From NCBI GenBank assembly GCA_021817455.1, contig JAKAUW010000032.1, positions 1-36,113 of the forward strand: a DNA stretch of 36,113 nt, in the 5' to 3' direction. The notes beneath the pieces are model-generated. The model was not told where the DNA came from. It made no database searches and saw only the letters and a list, made by a program, of their open reading frames with translations. This document shows, one piece after another, positions 1 to 7,229 of this stretch. Position numbers and translations under genes: made by a program. The stretch's first letter is position 1, and each line of letters begins with the position of its first letter. Source of the DNA: Thermoplasmata archaeon. Its GTDB lineage: Archaea; Thermoplasmatota; Thermoplasmata; Thermoplasmatales; Thermoplasmataceae.

Positions 1-307
1 ATATAATCTGCATTACTGACTTAAAGGTTAACGCCACTCCTAACGTTGACATAAAAATGCCAGAAATCAAGAATGGGATTCTTACTATGGGAAAACCTTT
101 GATGGCCTCGTCACTTGAATAAAAGAACAGTGCTGTTGCAATCACCAAGAGTGGCATTGCTACGTCAGCGTCTTCAAAGAAAACGTACCCATTTTGTATG
201 AATCTGAGAGCTAATGGAACAATCATCCCTATAACAATCAACGCCACGAAACGGTACGTTGAATACGGATCCCGGTCTTTTATGATATCTTTAAGTTCCA
301 AAGGCAT
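1..307 (-). CDS. Partial hypothetical membrane protein (3' end outside window)
   Basis: An open reading frame runs from an ATG at 307 leftward off the window edge (about 102 codons visible). It begins MPLELKDIIKDRDPYSTYRF and then shows three hydrophobic stretches (roughly residues 21-36, 49-63 and 74-95), so it is an integral membrane protein; I do not recognise the family. A TATA-like box on the same strand lies about 29 nt upstream of the ATG, fitting a nearly leaderless transcript. It is transcribed away from the operon that starts at 486, so it may be the last gene outside the mobile element or an independent element gene. Confidence 0.7.
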   Translation of the reverse strand, partial: MPLELKDIIKDRDPYSTYRFVALIVIGMIVPLALRFIQNGYVFFEDADVAMPLLVIATALFFYSSDEAIKGFPIVRIPFLISGIFMSTLGVALTFKSVMQII

Positions 308-331
308 CCAAAAGAAATACTAGAAGGACAA

Positions 332-340
332 ATTAAATAT
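332..340 (-). promoter_or_regulatory. TATA-like promoter of the leftward membrane-protein gene
   Basis: Read on the minus strand the sequence is ATATTTAAT, centred about 29 nt before the ATG at 307, the spacing expected for an archaeal TATA box driving a leaderless or nearly leaderless mRNA. Inferred from sequence and spacing only. Confidence 0.45.
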
Positions 341-417
341 TACTGCTGACGCGGCAGTCAGTTTTTGGTTGGAACTCCAATAATTTCAACTTGAGGTAAG
401 AATCTGCTATAGGAGTA

Positions 418-435
418 GGCAACCTGCCCTTTTTT
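418..435 (+). terminator. Small hairpin plus T-run ahead of the 486 operon
   Basis: GGCA-acc-TGCC is followed by a run of six T, immediately before the promoter of the 486 operon. Upstream, ACTGC/GCAGT (342-358) and TTGGA/TCCAA (369-380) are further short inverted repeats, so 340-435 could be the end of a short rightward transcript or an insulating terminator. The 308-485 gap has no convincing ORF. Confidence 0.35.
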
Positions 436-438
436 GAG

Positions 439-480
439 AATGTTTATAACTTCACGATCTTATTGTAAACCGGAGTGAAA
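439..480 (+). promoter_or_regulatory. Promoter and Shine-Dalgarno of the left-arm operon
   Basis: A TATA-like GTTTATAAC (442-450) lies about 26 nt before a short leader that carries GGAGTGAAA (472-480), five bases before the ATG at 486. The box and the bases after it are nearly repeated at 8922-8956 (20 of the first 23 positions match), and the leader plus start codon is nearly repeated at 32384-32405. That makes this a signal the element has copied. Confidence 0.6.
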
Positions 481-485
481 GCCTG

Positions 486-1835
486 ATGGCAAATGACGTT
501 AAGTTCATCACGAAAGAGACGCAGGGGAAAAAGAAGAGAATCCCCATTATTGGAAGAATAATCAGTCACGAGGAAGGGAAAAGGGATGACCAGTTCCAGC
601 TGAGCGAGGAGAGCATCCAGAGCATATCCGGTTACACCGAACAGCACCGGCAGGCAATCCTAGCTGCGGCCGGGCAGATTCAACAGCACCAGCAGCTCTA
701 TTCCGCAAATTACAAACTTGCAATGGAAGACCTGAACTATCTGCACAGCCTGCTTCTCAAGGGCATTGATACGCACGCCGTTTACCAGCTCCTGATGAGC
801 AATCCGCATGGTGCGGCAGAATTCATCAAGCAGATGGGTCTCAGCAACGTTAGCGTTGCGGATGCTGCATATTCTCCCAGGAGAACGAACCTGATCGGTT
901 CGACAAGTTTCCAGAAATCGACGGTTCCTGTGGCAAACCTTGGAATCATTCCCATTGCCCCGAATCTATACATCGGCCTTGCAGACAACAGCACATTCTA
1001 CTATCTTTCAAGGCCGTCCAGGGATTCCCCGGGAGTACTCTACCCGGTGGGCACGCTCAAATCTTCCGAGCTCTCAAAAATCCTTGCAGAACTTGGGAAC
1101 ACAAACTTCCTTGACAACGTGCTTGTAAGTTTGCAGCAGTTCAACAGGCATGTAGGAGGGCTTGTGGGTTCAGGGGTCAAGGTTCCGGAGAACAACTCTG
1201 GGAACCTGGGTCCCGGTGGCTCGTTCAATTTCGACAATCCCACGTCAAACCCTGCAAGTTACCAGATCCCATTGGAAGTGACAGCTGCACAGGGGGGAGA
1301 ATCACAAGGGTCACTTTCAGGCGGAGAGATGGAGTTCGGAATAAGGGAGGCCACAAGGGTTCTCGTTTCCGGTTCGGACGACCTCAAGGTCAACGGGACT
1401 TATTCCGATACCCTGAGGGAAAGGCTCGGCAAAGGTTCAAAGGTTGCCAGGAATGTGGCTGCCTATGCTGCTCTGGCATATAACATAACACCGAATGAAG
1501 CCGCGTCCTACCTTTATGGAGGAAAAACATCTGCCACTGAACTTGGCAGAAACCTCAACAGCATCGGAGAGCAGCTTAAGAGAGGGAAGTTCAACGGTGC
1601 AAACAGGTTCGTGAACAAGATACAGAAGGGGCTTGTCACACAGTTTGCCAAGGATCATCGTGGTGAAAACCTTCCTGCAAACCCGATTGAGTTTGCAAGG
1701 CTCATGCAATCCGACCAGAAGCTGAGGGAACAGTGGACTGAATTCACATCGGATACTGCTGAAACAGCTGATGCATACGAAGATTTCCTGGATTCAAGGG
1801 ACGACAGCGACGATGAGGACGATGGAAAAAACTGA
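486..1835 (+). CDS. Hypothetical protein, first gene of left-arm operon; upstream half of a probable -1 frameshift pair
   Basis: The 449-residue protein begins MANDVKFITKE, with GGAGTGAAA as SD. It is soluble: a basic N-terminus, a Gln-rich helical stretch (about 55-80), a Gly/Ser/Asn-rich middle (about 225-280) and a strongly acidic tail (DSRDDSDDEDDGKN). I do not recognise a family and see no catalytic motif. As the first product of an operon that also makes membrane proteins, a secreted anchored protein and an ATPase, it could be an abundant structural or scaffold protein; that is inference. Its last codons read GGA AAA AAC TGA, which place a canonical slippery heptamer directly before the stop, so a fraction of ribosomes may extend it by 126 residues. 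Confidence 0.88.
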   Translation: MANDVKFITKETQGKKKRIPIIGRIISHEEGKRDDQFQLSEESIQSISGYTEQHRQAILAAAGQIQQHQQLYSANYKLAMEDLNYLHSLLLKGIDTHAVYQLLMSNPHGAAEFIKQMGLSNVSVADAAYSPRRTNLIGSTSFQKSTVPVANLGIIPIAPNLYIGLADNSTFYYLSRPSRDSPGVLYPVGTLKSSELSKILAELGNTNFLDNVLVSLQQFNRHVGGLVGSGVKVPENNSGNLGPGGSFNFDNPTSNPASYQIPLEVTAAQGGESQGSLSGGEMEFGIREATRVLVSGSDDLKVNGTYSDTLRERLGKGSKVARNVAAYAALAYNITPNEAASYLYGGKTSATELGRNLNSIGEQLKRGKFNGANRFVNKIQKGLVTQFAKDHRGENLPANPIEFARLMQSDQKLREQWTEFTSDTAETADAYEDFLDSRDDSDDEDDGKN

Positions 1836-1855
1836 CAGGGGGTAGCCAAACCCCC
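1826..1855 (+). promoter_or_regulatory. Candidate programmed -1 ribosomal frameshift signal
   Basis: The heptamer A AAA AAC occupies 1826-1832 in the correct phase (zero-frame codons AAA at 1827-1829 and AAC at 1830-1832), followed at once by the zero-frame stop TGA. After a five-base spacer, GGGGGT (1838-1843) can pair with ACCCCC (1850-1855) around a six-base loop. Slippery site, short spacer and GC-rich stem are the three parts of a classical -1 signal. The -1 frame is open through to 2212. Not experimentally shown. Confidence 0.6.
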
Positions 1856-2212
1856 GAACGTGAAGCGAAACCTTCAAGGGAAAAGCCAACTCCAACTTCG
1901 CCAGCTTCAAAGACGGCAATGGACCTCTTCGAGCCATTCTCCGCTTCTTCGGCTCCATTCAACGGCGGAAACTGGATTGCGGCAATGGCCTATATGCCCT
2001 CATCAAAGCAGAGGCAGCTTATGATGAATGCTTACAAGAATTCAATGACCGGCCTTGACCCCGTTTCTGTCAATGAGATCTTTGAGTATTACTACAAGAA
2101 TGGGGAATACCTCGACGATCCGGGTGAAAAGATTACCCCGGATGTCTCAAAAGATATCATTAAGGAGCTTCAGGAGGCCGTGGAAGGTTCGGATGATGAG
2201 GCATACGATTGA
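1832..2212 (+). CDS. -1-frame extension of the 486 protein (or separate ~97-aa protein from ATG 1919)
   Basis: Frame -1 relative to the preceding gene is open from 1817 to the stop at 2210-2212. If entered by slippage, the fusion would be 575 residues: 449 plus a 126-residue extension that starts with a Pro/Lys/Ser/Thr-rich linker and continues into a compact segment (from MDLFEPFSASSAPFNGGNW) with an acidic end. The only ATG near the start, 1919, has no SD, whereas most neighbouring genes have a good one, and the linker upstream of it reads like coding sequence. Independent initiation at ATG 1919 (97 residues) remains possible. The family is unknown. Confidence 0.65.
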   Translation: MTGGSQTPEREAKPSREKPTPTSPASKTAMDLFEPFSASSAPFNGGNWIAAMAYMPSSKQRQLMMNAYKNSMTGLDPVSVNEIFEYYYKNGEYLDDPGEKITPDVSKDIIKELQEAVEGSDDEAYD

Positions 2213-2221
2213 GGTGACAGG

Positions 2222-3115
2222 ATGGCATCAATAAAGAGGCCCGTAAGGACAAAGAGGAAGGCAAATGGGGAAACCTACAAGTATCCGCTCAATAATGGTG
2301 TCGGATGGCCCAGGACCAAAGCAGGTCTGCTTGCGGACGTTCTGAGACAGGAGTTTCCGGATGAACAGGTTCAGGTCCTGCAGACAAGCAAGTCCCTGAA
2401 TCTCTGGGCCCCATTTATGACACAGTTCAAGTATTTCGAGCAGAGAGGTTCCAGGGCAAACAACCTCGAGATGGTCCCGTTCGTCGCTAAGGAGCTCTAT
2501 CAATCCCTTCCTGACTACCAGACAGCCATATACTTCGAGGACGGGAACATACTTGTTGGGTCAGCAAGCCCAAACAGTGATATTTTCGTGGCAATGGAGT
2601 GGTTCAGGATGTATCCTCCAGATGACGGTAACAGGGTCCTGTACGTGAACAGGAACGGGGGCGTAAGGGAAGAAACCAACCCAAGCCTGAAGCTGGAGGA
2701 GATCAAGACGCAGGTTAAGGAAGTGAAGAATGTCACAGAGGTGCATGGATATCTCCCTGATAACTCAGCAGATGTGCTTCTGAATGGTCTTGAAAAGGTT
2801 CCAGAGGACACGCTTGTCCAGATCGAATGGGATCCGATGTATGAGGAATTCAAGATATTTCCATACAGCCAGAGCGGCCCTGTCCTTACTGTGGAAGGGG
2901 CTACCATTTCAAGCAGCGAGAAACCCGTCTACACGTTCGTTAAGGCAAGGCAGCTCAAGCAGGCGTTGAAACTGTATGAAAAGTTCACGCCCCCAAACAT
3001 CTCATTCATGTTTGGGGATGACAAGCCGTTGATACTTGATACGCCGGTGTACCAGCCGAGCGAATCGGGAGGTTACGCGGGCACTTTAACGGTGATGATC
3101 TCACCTGCCCGATAA
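2222..3115 (+). CDS. Hypothetical protein with sliding-clamp-like C-terminal segment
   Basis: A 297-residue protein with a good SD (GAGGTGA, 4 nt before ATG). The N-terminus is basic (residues 1-20). The last ~70 residues, with a helix followed by SFMFGDDKPLILDTP and ending GTLTVMISPAR, resemble the last strand pair of DNA sliding clamps (PCNA typically shows a helix, then a '-FG-D-PL-' strand, then '-Y-LAPR'). This is a pattern match by eye, not an alignment. The first 130 residues are not recognisable. If it is a clamp fold, it could be a processivity factor or a structural derivative; its place in this operon favours a specialised role. Confidence 0.85.
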   Translation: MASIKRPVRTKRKANGETYKYPLNNGVGWPRTKAGLLADVLRQEFPDEQVQVLQTSKSLNLWAPFMTQFKYFEQRGSRANNLEMVPFVAKELYQSLPDYQTAIYFEDGNILVGSASPNSDIFVAMEWFRMYPPDDGNRVLYVNRNGGVREETNPSLKLEEIKTQVKEVKNVTEVHGYLPDNSADVLLNGLEKVPEDTLVQIEWDPMYEEFKIFPYSQSGPVLTVEGATISSSEKPVYTFVKARQLKQALKLYEKFTPPNISFMFGDDKPLILDTPVYQPSESGGYAGTLTVMISPAR

Positions 3116-3173
3116 TTATTCGGGCAAATTGGAACAACAGTACCGGAATTTGGAAGAAAATAGGAGTGAAACG

Positions 3174-3326
3174 ATGTTTGGAAAGAAGAAAAATACAAGA
3201 TTTAAGGCAGTAAGAAAGGCTGGCGCGAAGAACATAGTCTCTAGGGGGAGAAAGTTAGTCAGGAACCAGCAGGAAAAAAGGGCCGAAAGGAAGGCGGAAA
3301 ACGCAAAATACCTGCAGGACCCGTAG
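3174..3326 (+). CDS. Small, highly basic protein
   Basis: Fifty residues beginning MFGKKKNTRFKAVRKAG, dominated by Lys/Arg. I chose the ATG at 3174 over the in-frame ATG at 3129 because GGAGTGAAA ends two bases before 3174, while 3129 has no SD. The composition suggests a nucleic-acid-binding or packaging peptide; there is no recognisable fold. It is followed 36 nt later by another GGAGTGAAA start. Confidence 0.7.
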   Translation: MFGKKKNTRFKAVRKAGAKNIVSRGRKLVRNQQEKRAERKAENAKYLQDP

Positions 3327-3362
3327 TTAAGCGGCATTGGAACTGGCGAAGGAGTGAAATAA

Positions 3363-3725
3363 ATGAAACAAGAATTGGAGAACCCAGAAAACTGGGCAAT
3401 GGATGGAACCGGGGAGTCCATAATCAAGCACCCAAACAGCCTGATTGTGTTCGGTTACCATCTTGATGAAACAGACCAGGTAAGAGAGAAGGCACTTAGG
3501 GAAGCCGTGAAAGCGTACGGCGTCAAGAAGGTTAGGGAGAAACTGTCGGCCCTGGTAGGTTTCAACAAGCATACCAGGTTCAATGGCATCCCCACGGAAG
3601 ACAAGGCTTACGTCAACAGGTATGCCAAGAGGATGGGGATTCCCACAGATACTGACAAAAAGACCTTCACCCTGATGGAAGGCCCGTTAGTGGTAAAGAA
3701 CAGGCTCAAAGGGAGGAAAAGCTGA
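3363..3725 (+). CDS. Hypothetical soluble protein
   Basis: A 120-residue protein from ATG 3363 with GGAGTGAAA three bases upstream. It is mixed alpha/beta by eye, with a helical segment rich in Lys/Arg/Glu (REKALREAVKAYGVKKVREK) and a basic C-terminus (VVKNRLKGRKS). No family recognised. Its stop overlaps the start of the next gene (TGATG), so the two are translationally coupled. Confidence 0.8.
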   Translation: MKQELENPENWAMDGTGESIIKHPNSLIVFGYHLDETDQVREKALREAVKAYGVKKVREKLSALVGFNKHTRFNGIPTEDKAYVNRYAKRMGIPTDTDKKTFTLMEGPLVVKNRLKGRKS

Positions 3726-3877
3726 TGGGGCTGCTCAAAGACCTTGCAATTGTTGCGATAATACTGTTCCTGCTTATGGTGGGACTGGGAGCAATGGGGG
3801 TAAGCGCAGCACAACTCGCTGCAGACTGGCACACTTTTTGGCAGGGTTATCATCCGAATTTGCCGTTTGGGCTGTAG
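3725..3877 (+). CDS. Small single-pass membrane protein
   Basis: Fifty residues: MGLLKDL, a hydrophobic helix (about residues 8-30, IVAIILFLLMVGLGAMGVSA), then a short aromatic tail ending YHPNLPFGL. It is coupled to the previous gene by TGATG. A small hydrophobic protein immediately before a secreted anchored protein is typical of membrane-virion and secretion operons, but the function cannot be assigned. Confidence 0.75.
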   Translation: MGLLKDLAIVAIILFLLMVGLGAMGVSAAQLAADWHTFWQGYHPNLPFGL

Positions 3878-3889
3878 GTTGGAGCGGGA

Positions 3890-4744
3890 ATGAACAAGAC
3901 AGCCTTTACGGCACTGCTCTTAGCAGCTGCTTTCATCAGCATTGTCTATTTTCCTGTCGCAACCGCTTCAGGAATCAACACCTCCGCTTCGCAGAATTCA
4001 GGGGTATTTGTTACAACCGTCACTCCGGCACAGGATAACGTATCCCTCACCCTCCTGCCGGGAACCAATGGCTCCATAGTATTTCCCGAATGGACTTTCT
4101 GGATGTACGGTAACACCACCTACAAGATTTACATTGACGGCCTTCTGGTGCAGGAGGGGGTAAACCTCGGAACAGGGACGTTCCATTACAATTTTGCACC
4201 CGGAGAGCACAACGTAACTGTATTTCTGGGGCAGACTGCATACAACTTCAAGGACGTTCACATCATCTACGGAATTGCGACACAGCCCTACCAGACCGTA
4301 TACGTTGAATCGACTTATCCGGGGGTAAATCAGCAACTCATCGTGTACAGCAATCAGACAGGCATTGTGACCTATGCCCACATGAAGATCCAGATGATCT
4401 CATCAACTCCAACTTCATACAAGATCTATGTGGACAGCCAATTCTACCAGAGCGGAAACATAAGCACCCCGACCTACTACGTCCCCCTATTCGAGAACAC
4501 AACCTCCGTTTCCGTGACTGTGTACCTCGGGGGCAAGCTCTACAATTTCGACAATATGCCCATTGCCAAGGTTCCCCTGCAGCAGAAAAAGACCAGTCCG
4601 CAGCAGAAGCTGATCTACACGCAACTGGAGCAGGACATCCTCCAGGTCAGGCTGTACATTGCGGCGATAATGTCTCTCGCAGTGTCTCTCCTTGCGGTGG
4701 GTACGGTTGGGAAGTCGTACATCGACACCAGGATCAGGAGCTGA
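3890..4744 (+). CDS. Secreted, C-terminally anchored surface protein with two repeated beta domains (spike-like)
   Basis: A 284-residue protein with an SD-like GGAG before ATG. Residues 5-22 form a signal-peptide core (cleavage likely near VATAS). Residues 52-125 and 149-225 are two copies of one beta-rich domain with a period of about 100: YKIYIDG against YKIYVDS, NVTVFLG against SVTVYLG, and YNF at 118 and 218. A charged helical stretch (232-254) leads into a transmembrane helix (255-273) and a short basic tail. Several N-x-S/T sites suggest glycosylation. The topology is extracellular with a C-terminal anchor, as in archaeal virus spike or pilus-like proteins; that role is inferred. Confidence 0.88.
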   Translation: MNKTAFTALLLAAAFISIVYFPVATASGINTSASQNSGVFVTTVTPAQDNVSLTLLPGTNGSIVFPEWTFWMYGNTTYKIYIDGLLVQEGVNLGTGTFHYNFAPGEHNVTVFLGQTAYNFKDVHIIYGIATQPYQTVYVESTYPGVNQQLIVYSNQTGIVTYAHMKIQMISSTPTSYKIYVDSQFYQSGNISTPTYYVPLFENTTSVSVTVYLGGKLYNFDNMPIAKVPLQQKKTSPQQKLIYTQLEQDILQVRLYIAAIMSLAVSLLAVGTVGKSYIDTRIRS

Positions 4745-4749
4745 CAATC

Positions 4750-5640
4750 TTGTTCGGCCGTGGAAATAAATTATCAAGGAAAGAGGAAAAGGAAGTTGAG
4801 AGCAAGGTCAGGGTGAATCTTGCAATAGAGGAGAGAACAAAGGCTGCCAAGGAAGAACTCACCCAGCAGGCAGAGGAAGAGGACACAAGGGGTAACATAA
4901 ATTCCAGCGCCATCCGTGAAATGGCCTCCCTTAAGTACATACTCAGAAACAATGTTGGATTCGTGTTCATAGGTGTCCTGATACTCATTGCAGAGATCTT
5001 CATCGCGGGGCTGCTTTACACACTTGGAACGATGGCTGTAATGGTCCTGGCTCTCTATTTTTGGCTTACGAGGCTCTACACGCCTTCGTATATACACATA
5101 CTTCTGGTCAAGATGAAGCCTTCAAAGACCGGCAGGGGCTCACCCGTGGTTTACGGCTATCTGCACATTCCTGTCAGCATGTTCCTGCACATAGAGACTG
5201 AGGGAGTTGCCCCCTCAATTCACGATCTGAGGTATGGCCCGGGAGTCTACATGGCAGAAGACGTTGAATACGACGGTTTTGGATACCCGTCAAGAATCAA
5301 GTTCACGTGGATGCAGTTTCCCGAACTCGAATTCATGCTGAAAAAGGAAATGTACAGCATAATGAAGGAGTACCTGGAGAGACTTGTAATCATATCCGAC
5401 AAGCAGACAGAACTCGGCAAGTTCCTTTCTATTGCTGCAGCCAGGGAAATGACCAAGGAGAGGTTCAAGACCATAGACAAAGCCAAATCCCTGGAATATG
5501 AAGCACTGGAAGATGAGAAGCAGGCTATGATGGCGAACATCAGCAGGCTACTGAAGGACAATGACAACCTGCTGAAGGGACAGTCTGCCTCGTACAAGGA
5601 AGAGGAGGAAGAAGTTGAGGGACCCGAAGAATACGCCTAA
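4750..5640 (+). CDS. Two-helix membrane protein with long cytosolic domain
   Basis: A 296-residue protein from a TTG start (4750), five bases after the previous stop. There is a charged N-terminus (1-60, many Glu/Lys), two adjacent transmembrane helices (about 69-90 and 92-108), a beta-rich domain (about 110-200) and a long helical acidic end (210-296, likely coiled coil, finishing EEEEEVEGPEEYA). No family recognised. Lying between the anchored surface protein and the ATPase, it could couple membrane and cytosolic parts of one machine. Its end overlaps the next gene by 26 nt. Confidence 0.85.
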   Translation: MFGRGNKLSRKEEKEVESKVRVNLAIEERTKAAKEELTQQAEEEDTRGNINSSAIREMASLKYILRNNVGFVFIGVLILIAEIFIAGLLYTLGTMAVMVLALYFWLTRLYTPSYIHILLVKMKPSKTGRGSPVVYGYLHIPVSMFLHIETEGVAPSIHDLRYGPGVYMAEDVEYDGFGYPSRIKFTWMQFPELEFMLKKEMYSIMKEYLERLVIISDKQTELGKFLSIAAAREMTKERFKTIDKAKSLEYEALEDEKQAMMANISRLLKDNDNLLKGQSASYKEEEEEVEGPEEYA

Positions 5641-6556
5641 ACGCCCCTCAACCCCTTTTGGGGGCAACAGGCACATCCACAAGTCTTACAACATTGAACG
5701 CCCTGAATTCTGGCCCATCGAGAATCAACTGAGGGAATTGGAATACGAGAACCCTGAACTAAAGACAATGCCATATTTTCAGGAAATAAGGCAGAACTTC
5801 AGGGAACAGGCGGACAGGGATGAAAGGGAACCAAGGATATCCGTTGCAAGGTCGATCTCAATGGTTAGGGAACCTCCGCTTGAACGAGTTGAGGTAAAGG
5901 TAATCCCGACACATCGTAACAAAACCACAAGGTCATTTATTGAGGATGTGCTGAATGAAGGCACTCACAGGCTTCGATACTCACCAACCAAGGGCAAGAA
6001 ACCCATCCCCTGGACACTTAACACCTACAGAAAGGGAAAACTGTCTTATTCGAGGCTTGTGCCATCTCCAAACACTTTTGGCTCAATGCCTGCCTATGAC
6101 ATGCAGATCCTCACGAGGCTTGGCAGGGAAACTTTGCCGCTATGGAACTACAAAGTTCTCCGCTATGAGCCCCTGATCACTGCAGTTTATCTGGCAAATG
6201 GCAGATGGGCAGTAATCAACCTGCAGACAAATGAATTGCTGCAATACGGGCCAGCTGAAGGACTCATTCCTGTTGGCTATGGCTTTGATCACCACCCTCC
6301 CGTAAGCCCTGAAGTTATGGACATGATTAAAGATAGGCTGCTGTGGGAGAAGAGGATAAAGAGCCTTGGGGAGCCTGGAACAACAAAGGAGCATACCGCA
6401 TCCAACGACCATGCGGATAGCAAGCCCAAGGAAGAGAAGGGGAAAATCAAGAGGTTAGGAAAGTCCCTGAAAAACAGGAAAGTCAAGATAAGGCCTCTTG
6501 AAAAAAATGCACGCTGGAAAGGAAAGATCAAGCGATTCGGCATGAGAAGGAAGTGA
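5615..6556 (+). CDS. Hypothetical protein with very basic C-terminal tail
   Basis: A 313-residue protein from a TTG start inside the end of the previous gene. The N-terminal part is charged, the middle (about 140-240) looks globular (for example VYLANGRWAVINLQTNELLQYG), and the last ~55 residues are a Lys/Arg tail (KGKIKRFGMRRK at the end). A basic tail on a protein within a membrane operon could contact nucleic acid or acidic partners such as the acidic end of the preceding protein; this is inference. No family recognised. Confidence 0.82.
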   Translation: MRDPKNTPKRPSTPFGGNRHIHKSYNIERPEFWPIENQLRELEYENPELKTMPYFQEIRQNFREQADRDEREPRISVARSISMVREPPLERVEVKVIPTHRNKTTRSFIEDVLNEGTHRLRYSPTKGKKPIPWTLNTYRKGKLSYSRLVPSPNTFGSMPAYDMQILTRLGRETLPLWNYKVLRYEPLITAVYLANGRWAVINLQTNELLQYGPAEGLIPVGYGFDHHPPVSPEVMDMIKDRLLWEKRIKSLGEPGTTKEHTASNDHADSKPKEEKGKIKRLGKSLKNRKVKIRPLEKNARWKGKIKRFGMRRK

Positions 6557-6560
6557 ACAA

Positions 6561-7229
6561 TTGACGGAAAACATGACACAGGACCAGGGCAGTGGCGGCA
6601 AATGGATCGTCCTGCAGCGTTATGACCTTGCAGCAGGCCTTCTGTCTGAGGGCCACACCAGCATGGCCCACGTTAACAGCATCCTGAAGTCCCTTGCAAC
6701 AGTGCACGGCCTCCTGAACGATGAATTCGATGAGATCTATCAGAATGAGTGCAAGGAACTTGAGGAATACGACCTACGACTCATGGAACTTGCCAGTGAC
6801 GAGGATTACCTGGCCAACCGGTATGATTTCAGCTACAGGTGGTTTGGTTCTATCTCCTCCATGCTTTACAGGAAGAAGTGGGACATTGAGACCAAGGCGC
6901 TCCGGAGATTCTACAAAGTTGCAGGCCTATCCTCAAATGGCAGAGTCTCGAGGGTTCACGTAAACTATCTTCTCCGCAGCATTCAGACCATCCATGATAT
7001 GCTGGGAGAGCTGTATGATACGCCTTACTTCAAGATGGTCGCGGAGCTCGTATCCGACGACAGGAAGATTATGGCAATGAGGGACGAGGAGCAGTATCTT
7101 GAAGCGAGATACAACTTTTGCCAGAAATGGCTTGCAGCCTTATCCGGGTTACTGAACAGGAAAGGGCTGGTGGCTCCGCCAAAGGTCGTAAGGCAGAATG
7201 AAACAATTGGGCCGGAGGATTCCATATGA
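6561..7229 (+). CDS. Helical protein made of two tandem copies of one ~96-residue unit
   Basis: A 222-residue protein from TTG 6561 (SD-like GGAAGTGA just upstream; ATG 6573 is the alternative). Residues 18-104 and 114-200 align without gaps at a period of 96: AHVNSILKSLATVH with VHVNYLLRSIQTIH, EDYLANRYDF with EQYLEARYNF, and the ends MLYRKK with LLNRKG. It is all helical by eye, with no membrane segment and no catalytic motif. The stop overlaps the ATPase start, so the two proteins are probably made together and may interact. The family is unknown. Confidence 0.85.
   Translation: MTENMTQDQGSGGKWIVLQRYDLAAGLLSEGHTSMAHVNSILKSLATVHGLLNDEFDEIYQNECKELEEYDLRLMELASDEDYLANRYDFSYRWFGSISSMLYRKKWDIETKALRRFYKVAGLSSNGRVSRVHVNYLLRSIQTIHDMLGELYDTPYFKMVAELVSDDRKIMAMRDEEQYLEARYNFCQKWLAALSGLLNRKGLVAPPKVVRQNETIGPEDSI

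Noticed and set aside
3129-3173. Longer N-terminus for the small basic protein
   Set aside because: ATG 3174 has the element's start motif two bases upstream; ATG 3129 has none.
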